DNA of 64,000 nucleotides from Cryptomeria japonica (GCF_030272615.1 NC_081406.1:234897922-234961921); one strand, 5' to 3'. Shown: positions 1 through 11,511, counted from the stretch's first letter. A program made the numbers and translations. Notes: generated by a model not told the origin, from the sequence alone.

Positions 1-500
1 TATCCTTTAGAGTAGCACAAAATTGAAATGGATTAGGATCTCCTGGAATTGTTATCTCAGTTCCATTGTAAGGATATTTTAAACATTGATGATAAGTGGA
101 TGGAACTGCTTTCATTGCATGGATCCATGGATGGCCAAGAATCATATTGTAAGGGAGATCAAGGTCCAAGACCTGCAAGAAAGTGTTTTTTTTCACTGGA
201 CCGACTCTGATAGGCAATGTAATTATCCCCTTGGATGGGCGCTCAGCATCATCATATGCTTTTATTGTTATTCTTCTGGAAGCATCAATGTCATTTTCTG
301 TATATCCAAGGCCAATGACCACTCTCAAGGTACAAATATTAAGACCCGCTCCGCCATCTATCAAGACTCGTCAAATTTTGCAATTATGGACAAAGACTTC
401 AAGGTATAAAGGATCGTTATGAGGGAGCTTATCAGGTGAGATATCATTATCAGAAAATGCGACATTTTGCGAAACAATTAGATGTCCAATCCGGGCTTGA
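1..500 (-). pseudogene. Retropepsin-like protease domain of the Tat/Ogre-like element (partial)
   Basis: The minus-strand translation contains the aspartic protease signature LIDGGAGLNI near 370-340, then the motif LPYNMILGHPWIHAMKAVPS near 180-110, which is typical of the protease region in plant Tat/Ogre polyproteins. The domain would cleave the gag-pol polyprotein. A TGA stop lies just before the catalytic segment, where CGA (Arg) would be expected, so the copy is not functional as read. The frame continues out of the window at position 1. Gag lies immediately upstream on the same strand. Confidence 0.75.
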
Positions 501-502
501 AA

Positions 503-2640
503 CTAGTCAACATCAATATCTGTCGGGACAGTGGACTCAACTAAAGCTTTATCCAGGACTGCACAATGCATGGGAGACATTTTCAATAACTCAAGGATTG
601 ATATTTGTGCAGGTGTCTTTCCTAGATGATCCAAGAGATTATACTGGCTTGTAGGAGTTGGTTTGAAAGGAGCTGCAGGAGCTCCTTTCAGGACTATTTT
701 AGATTGACGAGTGGTGACTGCGCAAGAGGGATCTTGTCCTTTTATTCTTAGGGTGGAAACATACTCATTTGACGCTCTGAAACAATTGATGACATTGTTA
801 TATCTAGTATTCGCATAATTTGTTGTTTGGGCAGAGTTGGAAGAGGATGCTTTACCCTTGTCATGATCAAGCAAAGGAGTTTTGAAAATAGTATGATTAG
901 TGTTAGAGGTGGCATGGGGTGGATCTACCTCAATTACTCCTTGCTCTAATAAATCTTGAATCATATGTTTCAATTGAAAACATGACACAGTTTTATGTCC
1001 TTTGGACCGATGATACTCACAGTATGCATTATCATTCCACCAACGTGGTTTTACCACTGGTTCTGCCTTGATATCGGGTAGCTTAATAAATTTTGCTTGT
1101 ATTAATTGCTTCATTACCGACTCAATAGGCTCTCCCAATGGTGTAAATTGTTGAGGAGGCCCATCCCTTGATCAGAAGGGTTTGCGCTGCTGGCTTTGGA
1201 GTTGGCCTTGTTGTTGATTATATTGTTGAGTATGTTGTTGTTGAGTAACATTGCTCATTGGTGCTTGATTTTGTTCCATAGTTGACATATTAGGAACACT
1301 CAACTTCTTGATCGTGAATGGGGGTTGATTTGCATTCACCGCTCTTGCATCAACAACTCCATCATTAGTGACATTCTTGTTCTTATACCAAAATCTGTTT
1401 CTGTCTCTTGAATAATTTGTGTTGTCAATGTCTTTATTGAGCTTGATAATTCCTTTAGCTACAAGAGCCATTTCAATGCTCATTCCTTTCTTAATGAGTT
1501 TCTCAATAGTACTGGGACTTTTTAGTTTTAGTTCATACATCATTTCTGGGACCAAATTTTGGATAAACAGATTCACTTGTTGTTCTTCAGGTATATTTAG
1601 GGAAGAACGACTATACAAGCTTTGCCATCATTGCAAGAAAGTCACCAATGGTTCACCTTTCTTTTGCTTGGTGTTGCATAAATCTGACATGGTCACATCA
1701 CTGTCGATGTTGAACACGAAATGAGATAAAAAAATTTGAGCCAATTCCGACCAAGTCTTTATATTTCCTGGTAGATGTGAATACCAATCCATGGCTTGTC
1801 CCGTGAGACTTCATGCAAATAAGCGCATTAAATATGTGTCCTCATAACTTACTTCAGTACATGCCGCGAAAAATGCTCGAATGTGATCTTTTGGATTGCC
1901 ATTCCCTTTATATTTCTCAAAATTAGGTGCCTCAAAATGCTTAGGGAATGGAGACATGTATACACTCTTGTCAAATGGATTAGGACATAAATCTTGATCT
2001 GTATACAACTTCTTTGTTCCTTTAGTTTCTAACGCGTCAACTTTTCGTTGCAACTTCTCAAGTTGTTGCGCAATTGTATCAGATTTTGGAGGTCCATCAT
2101 TAATCCCAGTGGGTACTCTTTGTCGATACATCGTATTTCCGATCAGTTGTTGATACTCTGAAATGGCCATTTTTGGTGTCTCCAGTGTATAATGTACTTG
2201 GTACATCTCTTGTTGTTGCGGTTGTGCTATGCCTTGATATCGACCTTGTTGTTGTGCTTCTTGTAGCCTAGGTTGATATTGCAATTGAGTATGTTGTTGA
2301 TATTGCACAGGCGCCAATTGTGGTTGTTAAGTAGGATAGCTTGTTTGCCTTGGCACATATTGAGGCACATGTTGGTGTTGAGGCTGACGAATCAGAATTT
2401 GTTGACTTTGTGCCAATTGTTGTCGCGGTGTATATCCCATCATTTGTAAAAAACTTTGTTTAGGTGGTTTTCGTTGCTTCTCCTTAAGATGGGGTATAGC
2501 ACTTGCATTAACTTGCTATGTTGTTTGTCCAATCCATTGTGATGGTTGCAAGTTTGCATTAAATTGTAATGGTGCTGAAGGCACTGCAATTTGTTGTCGA
2601 ATGCAAAATTGTTGTTGTTGTGCATTGCTTGTTTGCACAT
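503..2640 (-). pseudogene. Gag of the Tat/Ogre-like element, broken into several reading frames
   Basis: Three collinear minus-strand pieces make up a gag. 2317-1811 holds a Gln/Tyr-rich N-terminus and the capsid start (motif FPKHFEAPNFEKYKGNGNPK), ending in MRLFA where the family continues without a stop. 1618-1172 holds the capsid core (EEQQVNLFIQNLVPEMMY) and a second Gln-rich stretch. 1138-503 holds the C-terminal segment with CEYHRSKGHKTVSCFQLKH, a Cys/His pattern standing where other gags have a zinc knuckle. The region 2317-2640 is CAA/CAC-rich in the matching orientation and probably encodes the Gln-rich N-terminus, but no clean start is seen. Frameshifts and stops separate the pieces. 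Confidence 0.75.
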
Positions 2641-3010
2641 TCGATTGCTTGGTGAAAATGCAGGGTTTTACTTGAAAATTGTTTGTTTTTGCATTCTGTT
2701 TTCTGCTTTTTGGTTTTTGGTACTAATTATCTGTGTAGCATCTTGGCATATGCATGGAAAAGACAACAAATGAAACTACTAACATGTTTTATGCAGAATC
2801 GATAGTCAAAGAATAAACACCTCAAACTTCTAACTTGGGTTTTGCAGGTTGCCTTGGAGAAACAACTAAACCTTGTGTTTGCAATTAATTTTTAGGCACC
2901 TAGTGATTTCTAAATAGGTTGGAATGAACATGTTTTTGCTTTGATTGTTGAGTGTGACATTGGAGTAGGAGAGTATGCTCTCATCCTTCTTAGGGTGATC
3001 AGAAATCCAG

Positions 3011-3023
3011 ATCTTCGATACCA
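3011..3023 (-). other. Primer-binding site (initiator Met tRNA type)
   Basis: The minus strand reads TGGTATCGAAGAT directly next to the inferred LTR edge (no spacer). The first seven bases match the common plant PBS TGGTATCAGAGC that pairs with the 3' end of tRNA-iMet. The match then weakens, so this is a moderate call that rests partly on position. Confidence 0.5.
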
Positions 3024-5370
3024 TGCTCATTGTTTTGATTGTGTGTCACCTTTAGAGGGCCTGCCTTCCCGACCATTTGCTTTTGCAAGCAAGTGATAAT
3101 CGTGAGAAGGGAACGACCCAAAGTGAGTATGGCTAGAATACCTTGGCATTCTAACTCACTATAAAAAAATACCCGATGAGCAAAAGCTTTGAAGGAAGGG
3201 TTACGTGGGAATTGCAGTTACTTGGGAAGTGATGACCCTTGGACTCTTTCTCATATCAACATCTAAGTAGGACCTCACGGTCTAAATCGTGCTTGCGCGA
3301 CTACATTTGTTTGGTATCTTGATGGGCTTAATATCTCAATCACGCTTGCATGACATCAAGGAGCAACACTTAACAGAAATCCTTACTAAACACCTTGTAT
3401 TTAGAGGCAAAAAATCCTTCTAGTTGCTTGAGAAGGACAAGTTCAGATACTTGGAAGAGATACTAAGTTTGCCATGGGGAGATTTCCATGGGGACTGATG
3501 CTTGGCTGCCTTGAGAAGTGAGTGTCATGGAGGGGAGCCTGTGGGGTCAAGCATCTATGTATTCTCCTTGAATCCCATAACAAGTCTACCTCTCAAGTAC
3601 CTAATGTCCTTGCCTACCATAAGAAATATGTGAATGAGCATGATTGTATTGAGTCTAAGTTGAAATATCTTGTCTTCTTTGTTTTTCAAAAGTTGAATTG
3701 TGTATCATTCCAAAAACAAGACAAATTGATTCAAAACAAGGTTAAACATAAGAGCATTTCATCCAACAAATTTCAAAACACCTTCAAACATGGTTGTCAA
3801 ACATTTTTCAAAATGTTGTCTCAACATTCATGTCACTTAGATTTAGGTTCATCCTAGGTTGCATTTTGCAAAGTTCATTGTCAACTACCAAGGTTAGGTT
3901 TCACCTAAGTCATACTCCTTTGCATATCAATAAAATCATCAAAGCAATATAAAATATTAACCATTAGCTCAATCACAAAAGCAAATTGCCATGATCAATC
4001 CTAACACACTCAATAGAGACATGAAAATGAAACATTCAAAACTAAAGATTATGCAAACCAGATGTAGATCTAAATGCTTCCTTCATGCGGCTCCAGTGTC
4101 CTTCTTTCTTCTCCAAATAGTTTTGTTGTGGATCTCACCTACTAGTGCATGATCATGATATGAAAGCAAGTAAATAAGATATTGGCGCAAGAGTACTCGA
4201 AGTGTGATTTGACAAAGTGATTAGAAATTCGATAATCTGATTAGGGGATTAGGATTGAAGAAATTCATCCAATTTATAGATAAATTGGAGAAATGATCAA
4301 ATTAGCATGATAATGATTCGAATGGAAATTCAAATCAAGAATAGCAAAATTATGACATGTTTATGACAAATTGCTATGCAAGGATTTATGACAATTTATG
4401 ACAATTTATGACAAATTGCTATGCAAGGATTGATTGATTGTCAATTATGACAAATTATGACAAATGTCTATGTCATTCCCATGAAATTAGGAGAAAAATA
4501 GGAGAGAATTGAAATTAGGAATTAGAAAAATAGAAAATTAGAAAATTGATGAAAATTAGGAAATTAAGTGAATTAATTAATAATTTTTCATTTATTAATT
4601 AATTCACAAAGAGAGGAATTATTAGCCAATTAAATGAACATTTAATTGTGATGAGAAGACTTAGGATAAATAATTAATTTATTAATCCTAGAGAGAGAAA
4701 TGACAAACAAGGTTAAATGATTAAATCATGAAACCCTAAAAGATGAATTAACAATACAAGAACGACAATTAGGTCTTGATGAAAGATAATTGATGTTGAT
4801 TCGATTATGATCATGATTCTGACTGACAAAGGACCAATGCTGATAAATGATTTGATTGATAAATGTGCCAATTGACGAGGAACAATGACTAATTGATCCA
4901 AATTGACATCGCAAAATGACAAGATTGACAAGAGGACAAGAATCGATGACAAAATAGATTGCAAAACGACAAGATTGAAAATGACAACGATCAATGACAA
5001 ATTGATCGCAAAATGACAAGATCAAACATAACAATGATCGATGACAAATCGATCGCCAGATGATAAGATTGATCAGAGGACAAAACCCTAATTAGGATTG
5101 ACGATGTCCAAAATAATGACAAATGAGTACGCACAGTGATGTGATAGGATAAAATCGATCAAAATCATGACTGGATAGTGTTGTCAACAAGACCAAATTT
5201 GAGAACGAGACAAATGAAGAATGCAGAAGAATGACTCGATGCTCACAAATGATAAAAACCAAGTGTGTTACATAGGAGAAATGTTAATGCGACGCAAAAA
5301 CCTAAAATGAGGCAATGCGCAAATGTTAAAGTATGACTCCGCAAGCATTGACCATTTTTAGGTGTCTACA
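3024..5370 (-). repeat. 5' LTR of the Tat/Ogre-like element (about 2.35 kb)
   Basis: On the plus strand the segment starts with TGCTCATTG beside the PBS and ends with GGTGTCTACA. On the minus strand it therefore runs TGTAGACACC...CAATGAGCA with TG...CA termini. At 5371 the sequence switches to Copia gag coding sequence on the other strand, which fixes the outer edge. There is only one LTR in the window, so the boundaries were not confirmed by pairing. The plus-strand ORF at 3522-3857 lies inside it and has no recognisable domain. Confidence 0.65.
4340..5110. repeat. Low-complexity array of GACAA/GATTGA words inside the LTR
   Basis: Short words such as atgacaaattg, atgacaagattga and gatcgatgacaaa recur dozens of times with irregular spacing. 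A near-exact repeat of gacaaattgctatgcaagga occurs around 4365 and 4410. The small ORFs read through it on the minus strand are by-products of the repetitive composition. Confidence 0.7.
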
Positions 5371-5990
5371 CAATGTTGTGGAGGATCCTTAAGTGAAGTG
5401 AAATTGTTTCTAAAGTTTTAAGAGCTTTTCCACTGGCTTACAAAATGAAAGTAATTGCTATTAATGAATTGAGAACAATGCCTAATACATCAGTATCTAG
5501 AGATACCTTGGTTGGAAAACTTTTAGCATTTGAGCTTGAGGAATTTGGTCCTATTGCTACAGTTAAGATTTATTTAGCCTTCAGAGAATCATCATCTGAC
5601 AAATTTGATTGGAAAGCACTTTATACAAAAGAACTTGAAGATATCATGAGGGAAAATGAAGAACTGGAAGAACTTGAAGCACTATTTGCAAGAAAGATGC
5701 CTAAAGGTCCAGTTGGAAGTAATTATGAAAGTAAAGCATCGTTTAAATGTTTCAATTGTAATAAAGTTGGTCATAGAGCATCCAGATGTCCTGATAGACA
5801 TGCAAGATTGAGAGAGGAAGCTAAAAGAACATATAAGCCTAACCCTAAATATCAAAGATATAGATTTAAGAAGAACATAGATAAATCATATTACTATACT
5901 GATGAAGGAGTTACAGATGATTCTGATGAATAACCGACAAACAATGGATGGGCATTTGTTGCAATAAAAGAGGATCAATCGACACCTACT
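5371..5990 (+). pseudogene. Copia A gag (UBN2-type), N-terminally truncated
   Basis: The reading frame enters at the insertion junction and passes a TGA near 5397. It then shows the capsid C-terminal motif VLRAFPLAYKMKVIAI and a zinc knuckle CFNCNKVGHRASRC (CX2CX4HX4C, 5748-5789), which binds RNA in the virion-like particle. The knuckle is intact. The frame ends at TAA 5934-5936 after an acidic Tyr-rich tail. A frameshift near 6000 separates it from the protease. The N-terminal two thirds of gag are missing because of the minus-strand element inserted at 5370. Confidence 0.85.
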
Positions 5991-6526
5991 GTCCCACTAG
6001 TGAGCAGGCCCTAACAGCTAAAATTAAGGAAAAAGATGAATGGATCATTGATAGTGGATGTTCACATCATATGACTAGTGATAAAAGTAAATTCTTATCT
6101 TTTCAGGAATATAATGAAGGTCTAGTAAGATTTGGCAATGATAAAGCTTGTTTAATCAAAGGAAAACGCACTATATCTCTGGATGGTAAGCACAATATTG
6201 ACAATGTTTATTATGTTGAAGGTTTGAAGCATAATCTTTTGAGTGTTGGTCAATTAGTTGAAATTGGGTTTCAGTTACAATTCAAGAATGGAAAATGTAA
6301 AATCAGAAACAGAACTAGATTGGAGATTGCAACTAGTAATCAGACTAAAGGTAATATATTTCATTTGAATAACAGTGATAAGACATGTTTGATTGCACAT
6401 ATTGATGAAAGTTGGTTATGGCATATAGGACTTTGTCATGTAAATTTTGACTACATTATAAAGATCAGTTCAACTAAGGCAATAAGGAATTTACCTAAGA
6501 TTGTGAAACCTCATAATCCGGTATAA
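5991..6526 (+). pseudogene. Copia A protease and GAG-pre-integrase domains
   Basis: The aspartic protease signature WIIDSGCSHHM begins near 6041 with the catalytic Asp present. NVYYVEGLKHNLLSVGQ follows, the usual end of Copia protease. The GAG-pre-integrase segment with SWLWHIGLCHVNF lies at about 6410-6450; its HxxLCHVNF histidines are retained. The frame ends at a TAA near 6524, in the same frame as the integrase that follows, so the break is a point change, not a frameshift. The protease would mature the Copia polyprotein. Confidence 0.85.
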
Positions 6527-7290
6527 AAGGAATGTCAAATGGGAAAGAAAGTTAGAACAACTTTTAAAAGTATTTCTAAGAAATCCAATAATATTCTTGA
6601 TTTAATTCATATTGACTTGTGTGGTCTGGCAAGAACAAGAAGTCTACAGGGAGATAGATATTTTATGCTAATTATTGATGATTATTCTAGAATGTGTTGG
6701 GTTACGTTTCTTAGAGAGAAATCAGATTCTTTTGGAATATTCAAGTTATACAAGGCAATGGTAGAGAATGAAACCAATAAGAAAATCAAATGTTTAAGAT
6801 CTAATCAAGGAGGAGAATTTATATCTAAGGAATTTAATACATTATGTGAAGTGAATGGAATCAAAAGACAACTATCACCACCCTAGACACCTCAGCAGAA
6901 TGAAATTATGGAAAGGAAGAACAAAACTATTTTGGAAGCAACTAGAAGCATGATATTGGAAGCAAATCTACCTCATGTGTACTGGAGAGAAGAATTAAAT
7001 ACAATGGTTTACACTTTCAACAGAGTTCACATAAAAGGTGAAACTAGTATGACCCCTTGTGAACTATGGTTTGGTAATACTCCTACTCTTAAATACTTCA
7101 AAATATTTGGAAGAAAATGCTATATTAGAAGAGATGAGTATGTTGGTAAATTTGATCCTAGAAGTGATGAATGAATATTTCTTTGTTATTCATCTAAGAG
7201 AAAGGCATATAGATGTTTTAATAAAATATTGCAAAACATCATTGAAAGTGCTAATGTGAAGATAGATGAACACTTTAGAGGAAATTAAAG
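6527..7290 (+). pseudogene. Copia A integrase, catalytically damaged
   Basis: The retroviral-type integrase core starts with LIHIDLCG (first Asp present). DRYFMLIIDDYSR follows, then CLRSNQGGEF where the family has D in the LRSD position, so the second catalytic acid is replaced by Asn. A TAG interrupts the segment before PQQNEIMERKN, which carries the third catalytic acid. Further TGA and TAA codons follow at 7172 and about 7286. All pieces share one frame. The protein would insert cDNA into the chromosome; this copy cannot. Confidence 0.85.
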
Positions 7291-8497
7291 GTCTATAGAT
7301 TCTAAACCGGTAGTTGAGATGATCACAAATGAACCAATATAGATTGCACCGGTACAGAATGTGGATCCAGTCACACTGACATCATCAGAGAATTCCACAG
7401 TGACTGAAGAACAACACCATGTGAATAAACCCAGGTATGTAAGACTGAATCACTCAGAAAATCAGATAATTGGGAATAAGTATCAAGGTGTTATTACAAG
7501 AGGAAGACTAGAAAATGAAGAAGGATGCTTAATTTCTTAAATTGAACCAACATCTATTATTGAAGCATGTCAATATGAACATTGGATAAAAGTAATGGAA
7601 GATGAATTAGAACAAATTGAAAAGAACAATACATGGACATTAGTTCCCCGACCTAAAGACAAAAATGTAATTGGAACTAAATGGGTATTTAGAAATAAAC
7701 TAAATGAAGATGGCAAGGTAATCAGGAACAAAGCAAGATTAGTTTGTAAAGGATATTCACAAAAAGAGGGAATTGATTATAGTGAAACATTTGCACCGAT
7801 AGCTAGAATTGAGGTAGTTAGATTATTTCTTGCATTTGCAGCTCATAAGAACTATAAAGTATATCAGATGGATGTAAAATGTACATTTCTGAATGGTGAT
7901 CTTGAAGAGGAAGTTTATAGTGAACAACCTGATGGATTTTCATTGAAAAATGATAAAGATATGGTTTGTAGATTAAGGAAAGCTTTGTATGGATTGAAGA
8001 AAGCTCCTAGAGCTTGGTATGCTAGATTGGACAAATATCTTTTGAAGCTTGGTTACACTAAAGGTAATGCTAACAACAACTTATATTACAAAGTGACTTA
8101 TGATGACATCTTGGTTATTGAAGTTTTTGTTGATGATATCATTTTTGGAGGAGAAGATGGATTGTGTAAGGACATTGCTAACAAGATGCAAGAAGAATTT
8201 GAAATGTCTATGATTGGGGAGATAAAATTATTTTTAGGATTGCAGATTTCACAAACTGATAAAGATATATTCATATGTCAAAAAAAATACTTGAAGGAGC
8301 TACTGAAGAAATTTGGTATGGAAAACTCTAAACCGGTAAGTACTCCTATGACGACAACTGATAAATTGACATTCAAGGATGATTCAGCTCCTGTTAATCG
8401 AACAAGATACAAATCTATGATTGGAGGTTTATTGTATTTAACACAAACCAGACCTGATATAATGAATGCATTGTATTGTTTAAAGGTTTTGGAGTAA
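7291..8497 (+). pseudogene. Copia A reverse transcriptase (RVT_2), mostly intact
   Basis: A linker with stops near 7340 and 7538 leads into an open stretch of 300 codons from 7595. It contains [20 protein letters not shown], the first catalytic Asp in [12 protein letters not shown], the second motif FVDDIIFGG and the conserved TRPDI segment near the end. The palm-domain acids are present. The frame breaks after [12 protein letters not shown], where a short deletion or frameshift joins it to the RNase H region. The enzyme copies element RNA into cDNA. Confidence 0.9.
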
Positions 8498-9077
8498 TCC
8501 TAAAGAAAATAATGAATCAATAGTAAAAAGAATTTCTCGGTATCTACAAGGCACAACAAATCTTGGTTTATGGTATCCTAAAGATGAAAATTTTGATTTA
8601 TGTGCACACACCGATGCAAATTGGGCAAGAGATGTAGATGATAGAAAGAGTACCACTGGAGGTACATTCTTTCTTGGTAGTAGATTGATTTCATGGATAA
8701 GAAAGAAGCAGAGTTGTACATCATTATCAACAACAGAATCAGAATATGTTGCAACAACAACTAGTTGTACTCAGGTATTATGGATAAAGAAAATGTTGAA
8801 AGACATAAAGGTAAAATGCAAAGAACCAATAATCATTTATTGTGATAATTTAGCAGCAATTGATATATCAAAGAATCTTGTATTTCACTTTAAGGCAAAG
8901 CATGTTTCTATCAAGTATAATAATCTGAAAGAGAATGTTGAAGCAAAAGAAGTAAGATTGGTTTATGTGAATACTAAAGAGCAGATTGCAGATATCTTTA
9001 CAAATCCTTTGCCTAAGGAAACCTTTGAATATCTCAGAGAGCAGCTTGGGGTAATATCCTCACCGGCAGAGACTTAG
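8498..9077 (+). pseudogene. Copia A RNase H
   Basis: Starting in a different frame from the RT, the segment shows LCAHTDANWA (first Asp), STTESEYVA (Glu), IIYCDNLAAI (Asp) and EQIADIFT (Asp). All four carboxylates typical of Copia RNase H are therefore retained. It ends at a TAG near 9075, after LREQLGV, the standard end of Copia pol. The domain removes the RNA strand during cDNA synthesis. Only the frameshift upstream disconnects it. Confidence 0.88.
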
Positions 9078-9399
9078 ATGATTGGAGATTGGCATCAAAC
9101 TGACAGAAACTAACAGAGAAATCTTTTTTCTAGCTTTGATGGAGGAGAGCTACTTCTCAAGGGGAGTAGTTGGTTGTATGATTTGGTATTTCTTCTTAAC
9201 TGCTTTGGCATTTGATGTCAAAGGGGGAGAGATATCTATGAAAAAACATTATTCATTGGGGGAGAGATATATATTCTTTGTATTTTGGTATTTGGTATTG
9301 ATCTATTATAGAGATTGTTGGTTTTTGGTTTTTGGCATTTTTCTTTGGCACTTAGATGTTTTTCCATCTAGTGTTGCCATCAATGCCAAAGGGGGAGAT
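9078..9399 (+). other. Copia A 3' untranslated region with three polypurine-like tracts
   Basis: AAAGGGGGAG-type tracts occur near 9222, 9258 and 9388. The last, ccaaagggggagat, lies directly against the LTR start and is the polypurine tract that would prime plus-strand synthesis. The ORF running through 9082-9426 has no recognised domain and overlaps the tract. Confidence 0.8.
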
Positions 9400-10520
9400 T
9401 GTTGGTATTATGGTTGTGTTGCATAGGTTTTGTCATTGATGTCAACACTTATCCTTCTAGAGATCTAAATTGTTGATTTGGCACTATGGTTATATTGGTT
9501 TACTATTGAACCAACACATTGTGTTCACCGACAAGGTCAGTGACTTATGCACAGTCACCGATATATGCTCATCGACAGGTTATATGGTTCATCGACACTG
9601 ATGATGACTTATTATCATCTAGAGATCACTTGATTATGTCAAAGACATGGTTTGGATACTTGGTTTACATGGTTTGGATACTTGATCTAATCAAGTTGAC
9701 ATATTTGTTGTTATCGATAGATAGGTCTAGGTTATGGACCGATATACGTTATCTATTCCAGATCAGCACAACACGTTATGGAGATAATTTATCGATTAGA
9801 TATTCTTGTCAATGTATTGAGCTGACATGTTGTATCGCATCAAGACTTATTTTGTAATTGATTTGAATGTAATATTCTTAGTGAGCCGACCTTAGCATTT
9901 GGTCTTAGGTTTTGTATAAATGTAAGATATCATTTGTGGGATGAAGTGTGGAATTATGGTATGTTATGGTCATGGTATGTGCGAATATTGAAGATCATAA
10001 GAGTAGATCATAGAGAGAATCAAGAAGACATCATTTGAAGGTTAAAGGAAGGTTTGAAGGTGTTTATCAGAGCTTAAACCTGTACTGAATCTAGCATTGC
10101 AGATGCACTTTGAAGTAGTACATTATTCTAGGATTTAACCATCCTATTGTAGTCATTGTGACTCCCATTTGAGCAATGTTCTCTAGGCGGTTGGCATTTC
10201 TGCATGTGCAAACCCTATTTGTATACACATACTATCTGTAGTAGTATCATCTGATTATGGGTAAGGTTTCCCACCATGGTTTTTCCCCTTATAGGGTTTA
10301 CATGTCAAAAATATCCATGTTAGACATTTTGGATGTTGTTTCTCTTTCTGTTTCATGCATTAAGCTTCACCGGTATTAATATTAATTGCTAATCTGTTAA
10401 CCAGCATTAAGTTTGGTTTACTGGTATTAAGTATTAAGTTGAATTAATTTATAATTTTGTTGAAATTCATTGACAACTGATTCACCACCTCCCTCTCAGT
10501 TGTCCTTCTAGTTCCTAACA
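9400..10520 (+). repeat. 3' LTR of Copia A (1121 bp)
   Basis: It starts TGTTGGTATTATGG right after the polypurine tract and ends CCTAACA, with the short inverted ends TGTTGG/CTAACA-like typical of Copia. It contains a TATA box and the phrases ttcccaccatggtttttccc and ccctctcagttgtcc, which recur near the ends of the other Copia LTRs in this window. The partner 5' LTR is not in the window. Confidence 0.85.
9915..9921 (+). promoter_or_regulatory. TATA box of the Copia A LTR
   Basis: TATAAAT sits about 515 bases into the LTR, the expected place for the U3/R promoter. Identified by position and consensus only. Confidence 0.5.
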
Positions 10521-11218
10521 ACATGAAATCCGATCACAGATTGACCTCGAGAAAGAAACAGCTGGATCATAAATGTGTCAATAGATTTCAAGGCTAGAAA
10601 ATAGGGTTAGGTTTGCTACTTTTGGCAAGCATGTTTTGTATAAATAAAAAATACGCGATGATTTGTCCCCTCAAAGTAGGTGAATGATCCTAGGCAGATT
10701 GGATCGAATTGGATATAGTTTTCGTCGAAGGAGAAAAACCCTAACTTCCCTAAGTTTGAATTAGTTTTTGGCGGGAAGCCTCAAGTTTAAAGATGTTGAC
10801 CTGAGCCGGATATGAAATGATGCTAGAGAGTGAAAGTGAGTGAGAAAATTTTGTTTGAGTGAGAAAATAAAAAAATCTGAAGTGTCTGTGTACCAGTGAT
10901 AAGGAACAAGAAAAATAGTGTAAAGAACAAATTGACATAGTAAGTGAAGAACATAGAGATGTCAAAACCGACAAAAACAAAACCTAGAAAAGTGTGGTCA
11001 AGTGTGAATTAAATCCAGTAGTCAAAGGGAGAGAAGTTTTAGCAATGTAAGAATGTGCATAAAGGCATTGTTGTAGGATGTGTAGAGTTTTCACAGACTG
11101 GCAATATTGAAACCAGTAGTGCAAAGTATTGAAGGGTTGCAAAATTTCATTTGCAATAGGAAATTTATCTATGTATTTGAATCTTCATATTGTTTTCACT
11201 AAATAGCTTATTAGTGTA

Positions 11219-11332
11219 GGGGTTGTAGCTCCTTTAGGTTGCTTCCTATAAATTGATCAGGGGTTGGTGGTCCTTTGAGTCGGCGCTCATAAATCAGGGG
11301 TTGATGCTCCTTGGGTTGGTGCCATAAAATTG
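11219..11332 (+). repeat. Three tandem units of about 38 bp in the relic LTR
   Basis: The units begin GGGGTTGTAGCTCC, GGGGTTGGTGGTCC and GGGGTTGATGCTCC, and each ends in an (a/g)(c)(t)cataaa-like word. They are imperfect direct repeats seen by eye. Confidence 0.7.
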
Positions 11333-11511
11333 CAATTAGATCTTTTGAATTGTGAGGTTGGATTGGAGCAGAAGATATCCAATAGCTATTCTCACCGAGG
11401 TTTTTCCCACATTGGGTTTTCCTCGTATATCTAGTGTTATGTGATGCATTATTGTGTATGTGTTATATTTATTTTATAAAAACTCATTTTTTTAATTAAT
11501 TATCATAGAAA

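Larger units (their letters stand above)
1..5370 (-). mobile_element. Ty3/Gypsy (Tat/Ogre-like) LTR retrotransposon, 5' half, truncated by the window edge
   Basis: Read on the minus strand the order is LTR (3024-5370), primer-binding site (3011-3023), glutamine-rich gag (about 2640-503) and retropepsin-like protease (500-1). Reverse transcriptase and the 3' LTR would lie to the left of the window. The LTR edge at 5370 abuts the gag gene of a plus-strand Copia element, so this element inserted into that Copia. The target duplication cannot be checked because the other end is missing. The LTR start on the minus strand (TGTAGACACC) and the gag/protease wording fit the Tat/Ogre side of Ty3/Gypsy. 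Lineage is from recognition of motifs, not from a tree. Confidence 0.8.
5371..10520 (+). mobile_element. Ty1/Copia LTR retrotransposon A, 5' end removed by the Tat/Ogre-like insertion
   Basis: Order on the plus strand: gag (partial), protease, GAG-pre-integrase, integrase, reverse transcriptase, RNase H, polypurine tract and 3' LTR. Integrase before reverse transcriptase is the defining Copia order. Its 5' LTR and the start of gag are absent here and would lie beyond the element inserted at 5370, outside the window. Pol from 5948 to about 8495 stays in one frame, broken only by stops. Further frameshifts fall near 6000 and 8480. Confidence 0.9.

Noticed and set aside
86-654. Plus-strand ORFs over the first 650 bases
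   Set aside because: They lie opposite the minus-strand protease and gag, whose motifs are clear; no domain on the plus strand.
3522-3857. 111-codon plus-strand ORF
   Set aside because: Lies inside the 2.35-kb LTR, has no recognisable motif, and the element is read on the other strand.
4713-5034. Two overlapping hydrophobic minus-strand ORFs
   Set aside because: Products of the GACAA/GATCGA low-complexity array.
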